Shown here piece by piece: positions 6,885-12,230 of a DNA stretch of 21,154 nt. This stretch comes from RGIG1995 sp045652425 (lineage in GTDB: Bacteria > Bacillota > Clostridia > Oscillospirales > CAG-272). The notes beneath the pieces are model-generated. The model did no database searches, was not told the origin of the DNA, and was given only the letters and a program-made list of their open reading frames with translations. The first letter of the stretch is position 1, and the number at the start of each line of letters is the position of its first letter. The stretch is from assembly GCA_045652425.1 (NCBI GenBank), contig JAZRUG010000033.1, positions 1 to 21,154 of the forward strand, read 5' to 3'. The translations under genes were made by a program, and so were the position numbers.

Positions 6885-7799
6885 ATGAAAAGAAGAGTTT
6901 TATTTTTGGTTTTAACGGCAATAGCCTTAATAATTACTATGTCTTCTTGCGGTGAAAAGAGTGATTTTTCTTATGAAAGCGTTGAGGGCGGAATATCGAT
7001 AACAGGGTATTCGGGCGAAGAAATGAACGTTGTTATCCCTGATACCATAAACGAAAAAAAGGTTGTTGAAATAGGCGAGGCGGCATTTGATGCAACCTTG
7101 ATTGAGAGTGTTGTTGTACCCGAAAGCGTAACAAAAATAGGCAGATACGCATTCAGACGTTGCGGAAAACTGACTGACGTTACAATAAAGGGAAATGTTG
7201 AAACAATTGAAGCGGGAACGTTTAATTTTTGCAGTGTGCTAAAAAACGTAACACTCCCCGACACAGTTAAAACCATTGAAGACAACGCATTTGGCGTGTC
7301 GGCTATTGCTGAATTAACCTTGCCGGATTCACTTGTAACTTTGGGAGATATGGTTTTCTATGATTGCCGTTCGTTGAAGTCGGTAAAATGCGGTAAAGGA
7401 CTTGAAGCTATAGGCGGAGCGTGTTTTTCGGGGTGTACTTCATTAAGTGAAATCACTTTTAACGAAGCCTTGAAATCTATAGGAGAAATGGCGTTTGCGG
7501 GTTGTTCATTTACGAGTTTAGATATTCCGAACGGTGTTGAAGTATTGGAATCGACCGTATTTGCGGCTTGTACGTTTACGGAATATACGGTATCGTCAGG
7601 TATAAAGACTATTAAACGCCAAGCCTTTGCCGATTGCAAGTCTTTGAAAAAGATATATATTCCCGAAAACGTACAGACAATAGAAGTTGAGGCATTTTCG
7701 GGAACGAAAGACCTTGTTATATGCGGCGTAAGAGATTCAGAAGCCGAGATATTTGCCGATACCTACGGCTTCAAATTTGAAGAATACAATTTTGGATAA
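6885..7799 (+). CDS. BspA-like leucine-rich repeat lipoprotein
   Basis: The 304-aa product begins with a lipoprotein signal (MKRR, hydrophobic core, lipobox MSSC with Cys at ~22), so it is probably tethered outside the cell. After a short leader it carries about nine LRR_5 (BspA/TpLRR) repeats of roughly 22-24 residues, such as VTKIGRYAFRRCGKLTDVTI and LKSIGEMAFAGCSFTSLDI. It ends with the usual cap of this family (CGVRDSEAEIFADTYGF). LRR_5 proteins often bind proteins or surfaces, but the partner is unknown. The ribosome binding site AAAGGTG lies 7 nt before ATG. Its last 94 bp (7707-7800) recur at 10955-11048 on the far side of the restriction-modification cassette, so the gene's 3' end was the insertion target or was rebuilt by it. 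Confidence 0.93.
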   Translation: MKRRVLFLVLTAIALIITMSSCGEKSDFSYESVEGGISITGYSGEEMNVVIPDTINEKKVVEIGEAAFDATLIESVVVPESVTKIGRYAFRRCGKLTDVTIKGNVETIEAGTFNFCSVLKNVTLPDTVKTIEDNAFGVSAIAELTLPDSLVTLGDMVFYDCRSLKSVKCGKGLEAIGGACFSGCTSLSEITFNEALKSIGEMAFAGCSFTSLDIPNGVEVLESTVFAACTFTEYTVSSGIKTIKRQAFADCKSLKKIYIPENVQTIEVEAFSGTKDLVICGVRDSEAEIFADTYGFKFEEYNFG

Positions 7800-7800
7800 A
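7707..7800 (+). repeat. 94-bp direct repeat, left copy (LRR gene 3' end)
   Basis: This matches 10955-11048 with 3 differences in 94. Two of the three are silent third-position changes and one is Val to Ile (GTT/ATT), all in the reading frame of the LRR gene. It marks the left boundary of the restriction-modification cassette. Confidence 0.93.
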
Positions 7801-7801
7801 G

Positions 7802-7842
7802 TCAAGACCACCGGTTTAATGAACCGGTGGTCTTGATTTTCA
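7802..7842 (+). terminator. Terminator of the LRR lipoprotein gene
   Basis: A perfect 15-bp stem (tcaagaccaccggtt with aaccggtggtcttga), loop taatg, is followed by TTTT. It starts 2 bp after the stop codon. It differs from the terminator behind the displaced copy at 11053-11090. Confidence 0.9.
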
Positions 7843-7885
7843 ATAGATAAACAAAAATGTTTACAATCATTTTTTAATAATGGTA

Positions 7886-7914
7886 TTGCTATTATTCGAG
7901 TTTTAGAATATAAT
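7886..7914 (+). promoter_or_regulatory. Promoter of the restriction-modification operon
   Basis: -10 TATAAT (7909-7914) is perfect. The -35 is weaker, TTGCTA (7886-7891), at 17-bp spacing. It lies 40 bp before the methylase start codon. The methylase's own HTH domain may act here, but no clear operator palindrome was recognised. Confidence 0.65.
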
Positions 7915-7953
7915 ATTATACAAGTACGAACTCAATGTATTCAGGAGGTTGTT

Positions 7954-9024
7954 ATGGTATACATGTCTGCAAGGGAAGCCGCTGATAAGTGGGGAATTTC
8001 TCAAAGAAGAGTGGCTGTTCTTTGCTCGGAACAAAGAATTGCCGAAGCAACTATGGTGGGTAATATGTGGATTATACCTACTTCGGCAGAAAAACCGATA
8101 GATGCAAGAAGTACACGATACAATAAATCTGAAGAAAAAGCAGTAAAACCTTTCTTGAAATGGGCGGGAGGCAAAGGTCAGCTCCTTAAAGAGATTGAAC
8201 GCTATTATCCTTTTGCTGACGGTCGTATTACAAAATATGCTGAGCCATTCGTTGGCGGAGGCGCTGTTTTATTTGATATACTCAGCAAATACGATTTAGA
8301 AGAAGTTTATATCAGTGACATTAATGCAGAACTTATCAATACTTACCGCATTATTCGTGATGATATTGATGCTTTGATTGAGATGCTTTATGCTATGCAG
8401 AACGATTTTATTCCGTTGGATGCAGATAATCGTAAAGTATATTATGTGGAAAAGCGTGAGCGTTTTAATGATTTGAAGGTCAACGGAAATGAGAACATTA
8501 ATATTGAAAAAGCAGCATTGATGATTTTTTTAAATAAAACTTGTTTCAATGGTCTGTTCCGAGTAAATAAAAAAGGTCTGTTTAATGTTCCTATGGGAGC
8601 ATATAAGAATCCTATGATTTGTGATGAAAAAAACCTCAGAGCAGTATCAGAGAAGTTGAGGAGAGTTAATATTGTATGCGGAGATTACAGAGAGTCGGCT
8701 GACTTTATTGATGAAAATTCCTTTGTTTATTTTGATCCCCCATACAGACCTATCACAGATACAGCAAGTTTTACCGCATATACCGAGAACTTGTTTAATG
8801 ATGAAGAACAGATTGAACTTGCACACTTTGTTGATGATATGCATAAAAAAGGGGCAAAGGTTGTAATTAGTAATTCCGATCCGAAGAACGCAAATACAGA
8901 AGATGATTTCTTTGATAATATTTACTCGGCTCATAAAATCAAACGAGTTGAAGCAACACGTATGATTAACTGTAATAGTGATGCAAGAGGAAAAATAAAA
9001 GAATTGCTTATCAGTAATTTTTAA
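7954..9024 (+). CDS. DNA adenine methylase (Dam/DpnM type) with N-terminal helix-turn-helix
   Basis: The 356-aa product has two parts. Residues 1-50 (SAREAADKWGISQRRVAVLC...) form a small MerR/excisionase-type helix-turn-helix (HTH_17-like). From residue ~66 it is a D12-class N6-adenine methyltransferase: FLKWAGGKGQLL (motif I region, SAM), PFVGGGAVLFD (~98), SDINAELINTY (~113) and catalytic DPPY (~260). This family methylates the A of GATC, and the neighbouring DpnII-type nuclease supports that target. It would protect the host from the nuclease. The canonical DpnM and Dam lack the added HTH, so the domain may let the methylase regulate its own operon. AGGAGG lies 5 nt before ATG at 7954; a second ATG at 7963 is possible. 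Confidence 0.93.
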   Translation: MVYMSAREAADKWGISQRRVAVLCSEQRIAEATMVGNMWIIPTSAEKPIDARSTRYNKSEEKAVKPFLKWAGGKGQLLKEIERYYPFADGRITKYAEPFVGGGAVLFDILSKYDLEEVYISDINAELINTYRIIRDDIDALIEMLYAMQNDFIPLDADNRKVYYVEKRERFNDLKVNGNENINIEKAALMIFLNKTCFNGLFRVNKKGLFNVPMGAYKNPMICDEKNLRAVSEKLRRVNIVCGDYRESADFIDENSFVYFDPPYRPITDTASFTAYTENLFNDEEQIELAHFVDDMHKKGAKVVISNSDPKNANTEDDFFDNIYSAHKIKRVEATRMINCNSDARGKIKELLISNF

Positions 9025-9044
9025 ACTATAGGAGGAACAAATTT

Positions 9045-9299
9045 ATGATTTGCAAAAAAGACCACCGTTATTTGAATGAATACAATTCACTTCCAGAAGC
9101 ACAAGATAACCAGCACGGGGATCGTCACATTTGTGCAGGTTGTGCGTATGAAGATGGATTGCGTGATGGTATGGCAGGAAATGTTAGAAAAACCGATCTT
9201 TCACATTTGCCGTATAGTCAAGCAGGAACTGTACGCCATAAAGATGCTAAAGAAGCATATGATGAAGGATATAATGAAGGTAGAAAAAGAAGTTCATAA
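9045..9299 (+). CDS. Small conserved-looking protein of the restriction-modification operon, function unknown
   Basis: The 84-aa soluble product has a strong ribosome binding site (AGGAGG, 9 nt before ATG). It lies 20 bp after the methylase gene and 20 bp before the nuclease start, so it is clearly a member of the operon. It has Cys at 3, 28 and 31 (HICAGCAYEDG), with a CxxC pair and nearby His residues that could bind a metal. It also has a twice-repeated pattern AYxxGxxxG (AYEDGLRDG and AYDEGYNEG). I do not recognise a named family. It could be a controller protein, a nuclease accessory or a small inhibitor; none is shown by sequence. It is not a C-protein of the XRE type. Confidence 0.82.
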   Translation: MICKKDHRYLNEYNSLPEAQDNQHGDRHICAGCAYEDGLRDGMAGNVRKTDLSHLPYSQAGTVRHKDAKEAYDEGYNEGRKRSS

Positions 9300-9319
9300 T
9301 TTTATTGGAGTGTGTAAAA

Positions 9320-10195
9320 ATGCGAGATTTTAGTAAATGGTTAGCAGGCTTTCGAGATAGTATTGCAGACTATGGCTATTACATAGATTTCGAAAAAGTT
9401 CATCGTAATGTAGATAACATTAAGGTTGAACTTAATATCTTAAATTCGCTCATCGGCTCTAAGAATATTGAGGCTGATTTTGAGAGTTTAATGAGAAAAT
9501 ATCCTGAAGTATTGAAGTGTATCCCTTTGCTTTTAGCAGTTAGAGCTAATGAAATATACTGTCAGGATGAAAATGGCGGTCATTTATTTCAATTCGATTT
9601 TGGCAAGTATTCGCCTAACAGTCATGCTCATTACGAAAGATACAAATATTTTATGCGTGAAACAGGATTGTTTGATTTGTTGGAAAATCATATCGTGAAC
9701 AATTTGGTTGACTATGCAACGGGGGTTGAAACAGGTCTTGATTCCAATGGTCGTAAAAATCGTGGCGGTCACCTTATGGAAGATTTGGTTGAGAGCTTTA
9801 TTCAAAAAGCAGGTTTCATAAAAGGTGTTAATTATTTCAAAGAAATGTATATTCACCAAATTACAGACAAATGGAACATAGACTTGTCAGCTATTTCCAA
9901 CCAAGGCAAGATGGAAAAACGCTTTGATTTTGTAGTTAAGACATTGAATATGATTTATGGTATCGAAACGAACTTTTACGGAAGTGGTGGTAGTAAACTA
10001 AACGAAACCGCGCGTAGTTATAAAACACTTGCGTGGGAAACTGAAGAAATCGACGGTTTTACTTTTGTTTGGTTTACTGATGGAAAAGGTTGGACAAGCG
10101 CACGAAACAATCTTGAAGAAACTTTTGATGTTATGCAGCACATCTACAGCATAAAAGATTTGGAAGATGGTGTAATCAGTGAGGTTTTTAAATAA
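9320..10195 (+). CDS. Type II restriction endonuclease, DpnII/MboI family (GATC)
   Basis: The 291-aa product matches the DpnII/MboI nuclease family in length and layout: an N-terminal helical part, the conserved block GRKNRGGHLMEDLVE near residue 150, and a PD-(D/E)xK-like core with RFDFVV (~201) and IETNFYGSGGSKLNE (~214). Such enzymes cut unmethylated GATC in double-stranded DNA. ATG at 9320 is chosen because GGAG (9307-9310) lies 9 nt upstream; an in-frame TTG at 9305 overlaps that site. Its stop codon overlaps the start of the next gene by one base (TAATG), suggesting coupled translation. It lies between two methyltransferase genes, a usual arrangement for DpnII systems. Confidence 0.93.
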   Translation: MRDFSKWLAGFRDSIADYGYYIDFEKVHRNVDNIKVELNILNSLIGSKNIEADFESLMRKYPEVLKCIPLLLAVRANEIYCQDENGGHLFQFDFGKYSPNSHAHYERYKYFMRETGLFDLLENHIVNNLVDYATGVETGLDSNGRKNRGGHLMEDLVESFIQKAGFIKGVNYFKEMYIHQITDKWNIDLSAISNQGKMEKRFDFVVKTLNMIYGIETNFYGSGGSKLNETARSYKTLAWETEEIDGFTFVWFTDGKGWTSARNNLEETFDVMQHIYSIKDLEDGVISEVFK

Positions 10196-10944
10196 TGGCA
10201 AAGATAATAACAAAATGGGAGCCGGAAGATTTTGAATTGGAAATGACTACCCATTGGTCTTTCCCGAAACGTGGCGATTGGGCAACACACGATGCAAAAT
10301 GGCGCGGTAATTGGTCGCCATATATTCCTCGTAACATTCTGCTCCGATATTCAAAAGAACACGATTTGGTTCTCGATCAGTTTGCGGGTGGTGGTACTAC
10401 CCTTGTAGAAGCAAAATTATTAAACAGAAACATTATTGGTGTTGATGTAAATGATGATGCTCTTGCTCGTTGCAAAGAAAAAATTGCATTTGAACACGAA
10501 GGTGCAAACGGGAAAGTATATTTACACAAAGGTGATGCAAGGAATCTTGATTTTGTACCCAATCACAGTATTGATTTGATTTGTACACATCCGCCGTATG
10601 CTGATATTATTCAGTATAGTGAGAATATACCTGAAGATTTATCTTTGTTAAAGGTCAAGGATTTTCTTGAGGAAATGAAAAAAGTTGCATCAGAAAGTTA
10701 TCGTGTTTTGAAAAAGGACAAATTTTGTGCTGTTCTTATGGGGGATACACGTCAAAAAGGGCATATGATTCCTATGTCGTTTGAGGTTATGCGAATATTT
10801 GAAAATTCGGGGTTTAAACTTAAAGAGCTGATTATCAAAGAACAACATAATTGTAAGGCAACGGGGTATTGGAAAAACAATAGTGTAAAATATAACTTTT
10901 TGTTAATAGCACACGAATATTTATTTGTGTTTAGAAAACAGTAA
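10195..10944 (+). CDS. Second DNA methyltransferase of the cassette (N6-A or N4-C type)
   Basis: The 249-aa product is an amino-methyltransferase. SAM motif I (LDQFAGGGTT, ~60) comes before catalytic motif IV (CTHPPYADIIQYS, ~130), with IIGVDVNDDAL as motif II and a C-terminal FLLIAHEYLFVFRK strand. The motif is THPPY and not DPPY; S/T-PPY forms occur in many N4-cytosine enzymes, so the modified base is uncertain. DpnII systems carry a second methyltransferase (DpnA), which can methylate single-stranded DNA, and this gene holds the equivalent place although the motif differs. ATG overlaps the nuclease stop by one base. No terminator follows directly; the orphan LRR tail begins 10 bp later. 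Confidence 0.9.
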   Translation: MAKIITKWEPEDFELEMTTHWSFPKRGDWATHDAKWRGNWSPYIPRNILLRYSKEHDLVLDQFAGGGTTLVEAKLLNRNIIGVDVNDDALARCKEKIAFEHEGANGKVYLHKGDARNLDFVPNHSIDLICTHPPYADIIQYSENIPEDLSLLKVKDFLEEMKKVASESYRVLKKDKFCAVLMGDTRQKGHMIPMSFEVMRIFENSGFKLKELIIKEQHNCKATGYWKNNSVKYNFLLIAHEYLFVFRKQ

Positions 10945-10954
10945 AATTTCGAAA

Positions 10955-11047
10955 AAAGACCTTATTATATGCGGCGTAAGAGATTCAGAAGCCGAGATAT
11001 TTGCAGACACCTACGGCTTCAAATTTGAAGAATACAATTTTGGATAA
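10955..11047 (+). pseudogene. Orphan 3' end of an LRR lipoprotein gene (right 94-bp repeat)
   Basis: The fragment encodes the last 30 residues of the LRR lipoprotein (from KDLIICGVRD to the NFG end and stop) with no start or upstream part. It matches the end of the intact gene with 3 base changes: two silent, one Val to Ile. The clean silent bias suggests the two copies diverged as functional alleles and only later came to lie side by side. Homology may extend a little to the left in decayed form (TTTCG at about 10946-10951). Confidence 0.9.
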
Positions 11048-11052
11048 AACAC

Positions 11053-11090
11053 AACAGGGGCTTAAGTTATCAACTTAGCCCCTGTTTGTT
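11053..11090 (+). terminator. Terminator behind the orphan LRR tail
   Basis: The stem aacaggggcttaagtt / aacttagcccctgtt has one bulged T and loop atc, and is followed by a T-rich run. It is probably the original terminator of the LRR gene and now ends the restriction-modification transcript. Confidence 0.85.
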
Positions 11091-11146
11091 ACTTAAAATG
11101 TTATATAAGATGAGATTACATAATAAATAAAAAAAAATTTGTTTTT

Positions 11147-11392
11147 ACGACCTCATCCGTCGCACCGCATAAAGATTAGTAAAAAACTATTATTTATTGG
11201 CGGTACGACACCTTCTCCCACCGGAGAAGGTACAATGTTCAATCTTTTCCCTAAGTCTAAAAAAAGTTTTTTCATACAATATATATTTTAAACTCTGTAC
11301 AAACAAAGACCTTCTCCGGTGGGAGAAGGTGTCGAGGCAGAGTACAGACTTCATCCATACGATTACTTTGCTGCCGAGACAGATGAGGTCGT
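11147..11392. mobile_element. MITE-like nested inverted-repeat element (246 bp)
   Basis: The outer arms acgacctcatccgtc (11147-11161) and gacagatgaggtcgt (11378-11392) match in 14 of 15 positions. The inner arms at 11206-11231 and 11309-11334 are a perfect 26-bp inverted repeat, and each also folds alone (ccttctcc/ggagaagg). No reading frame with a ribosome binding site lies inside. No sure target-site duplication was seen. Similar ccttctccc / cctcatccgtc repeats are, to my knowledge, frequent in Clostridia genomes. This accounts for most of the gene-free stretch 11048-11426. Confidence 0.7.
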
Positions 11393-11426
11393 CTATATTA
11401 ATTGCTTATATTTATCGGTTTCTAAT

Positions 11427-11735
11427 TTATTTTGTCAATCTTTGAATGTTTGATAATATAAGCGACATATCGTCGGAATTTAACTTTTTCAATTCAGTTA
11501 TTATAGTTTGTAGTAAAATAGGGTTGTCTGTTTCCGTATCGAAAAATTGCGAGGGAGTTATTTCAAAGTATTTGCAGATTTCCAAAAATTCTTTCATTGG
11601 CGGTAAAGCTTTACCCGATGAAATGTTATTGATATAACTCTTGCTGTGTCCAAGGTCATAACTCATTTTATATTCCGATACACCTTTTTTTATTCTTAAT
11701 TCGGTTATTCTGTTTCTTATAAATGTTTCGTTCAT
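11427..11735 (-). CDS. XRE-family helix-turn-helix transcriptional regulator
   Basis: The 102-aa product has an N-terminal Cro/C1-type HTH: IRNRITELRIKKGVSEYKMSYDLGHSKSYINNISSGKALPPMKEFLEICKYFEITPSQFF, residues 6-65, shown here in outline. It has a C-terminal helical tail ending NIQRLTK that may serve dimerisation. The ribosome binding site AGAGGTG lies 6 nt before ATG. It is divergent from the 54-aa Cys-rich protein gene. The 170-bp region between them contains a promoter with a TACAT-AAA-ATGTA palindrome, a plausible operator. The target genes are unknown. Confidence 0.9.
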   Translation of the reverse strand: MNETFIRNRITELRIKKGVSEYKMSYDLGHSKSYINNISSGKALPPMKEFLEICKYFEITPSQFFDTETDNPILLQTIITELKKLNSDDMSLILSNIQRLTK

Positions 11736-11809
11736 AACATCACACCTCTTTGGTATTATTTTATTACAAAAAAGGTTATGGTTATACCAAAAATATATGT
11801 CGTATAATC

Positions 11810-11838
11810 TTGAAATTACATAAAATGTATGTTATAAT
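11810..11838 (+). promoter_or_regulatory. Promoter of the 54-aa protein gene with an embedded palindrome
   Basis: -35 TTGAAA (11810-11815) and -10 TATAAT (11833-11838) with 17-bp spacing. The spacer contains the palindrome tacat aaa atgta (about 11818-11830), well placed for a repressor such as the divergent XRE regulator. The link to that regulator is inference. Confidence 0.72.
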
Positions 11839-11905
11839 CAAGAAAATATGTCTAATGTGGTATGAATGACTATTTATTTAGGGAGAAAGTACAGAGGTGT
11901 TAGGA

Positions 11906-12070
11906 ATGTTCTGTGAGAACAAGCTATGTATTTACTGGGAAGAAGACCGGTGCATTTTAGAGGAAGTTGAACTTGATTTTCAAGGAAAATGCACACAATG
12001 TATTTATATTGACATTGATGATGAAGAGCTGGAGAAGTATAGAAAGAAGACTCTTTCAAAACTGGGTTGA
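11906..12070 (+). CDS. Small Cys-rich protein (54 aa), function unknown
   Basis: The 54-aa frame begins MFCENKLCIYWEEDRC and has Cys at 3, 8, 16, 29 and 32 (spacing C-x4-C-x7-C-x12-C-x2-C). It then has an acidic stretch (IDIDDEELEKY) and a basic helical end. The Cys pattern suggests a metal site, probably zinc or iron-sulfur. The ribosome binding site AGAGGTG lies about 8 nt before ATG, a consensus promoter lies 68 bp upstream, and a strong hairpin with T run follows, so it is a complete transcription unit. Similar short Cys proteins are familiar to me from Clostridia, but I know no function. Confidence 0.8.
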   Translation: MFCENKLCIYWEEDRCILEEVELDFQGKCTQCIYIDIDDEELEKYRKKTLSKLG

Positions 12071-12092
12071 AATTGATTTAAGTGAAAAATGT

Positions 12093-12134
12093 ATGGCGGG
12101 GCGCCGTTTGGCGCCCCGCCATAATGTTTTTTAT
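12093..12134 (+). terminator. Terminator of the 54-aa protein gene (GC-rich hairpin)
   Basis: A perfect 13-bp stem (atggcggggcgcc with ggcgccccgccat), loop gttt, is followed by aatgttttttatt. On the opposite strand it is followed by acattttt, so it may also stop the leftward ABC transporter transcript. Confidence 0.8.
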
Positions 12135-12135
12135 T

Positions 12136-12216
12136 AAAGTTTTTGAAGATTTTTAAGAAACTTTTTTCAAAAAGTTTCTTAAAGCGTTCTTTAAGGGCGG
12201 AAGCCCTTTTTTTATC
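12136..12216. repeat. Third copy of the aaagttttt hairpin motif plus a terminator hairpin
   Basis: 12136-12183 repeats the layout of the last hairpin of the 4561-4955 repeats: aaagttttt, a short A/T linker, then ttaagaaac...gtttcttaa. Where the earlier copies pair ACC with GGT, this one pairs AAAC with GTTT, so both arms changed together. It is followed by a small hairpin aagggc ggaa gcccttttttt (about 12193-12215). It lies directly downstream of the ABC transporter stop codon. Confidence 0.65.
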
Positions 12217-12230
12217 CTATTTCTATTTCC

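Larger units (their letters stand above)
7801..10954 (+). mobile_element. Restriction-modification cassette inserted behind the LRR gene
   Basis: A 3.15-kb insert lies between 94-bp direct repeats and encodes four same-strand genes: HTH-Dam methylase, 84-aa protein, DpnII-type nuclease and second methyltransferase. The left repeat completes an intact LRR gene and the right repeat is an orphan tail. This is the arrangement left by an element that enters at the 3' end of a gene and brings a replacement end. No integrase, transposase or terminal inverted repeat is visible, so the mover must have acted in trans, been lost, or the event was homologous recombination. Confidence 0.65.

Noticed and set aside
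7801..10954. Composite transposon or prophage as the source of the restriction-modification cassette
   Set aside because: No transposase, integrase, phage structural gene or terminal inverted repeat is visible inside or at the edges; only the 94-bp direct repeat supports an insertion.
11147..11392. Possible CRISPR-like repeat array in the ccttctccc region
   Set aside because: There are only two arms, in inverted and not direct orientation, with no regular spacers and no cas genes nearby.
11197..11445. Plus-strand frame within the MITE-like element
   Set aside because: It runs through both inverted arms, has no ribosome binding site, and ends over the XRE gene on the other strand.
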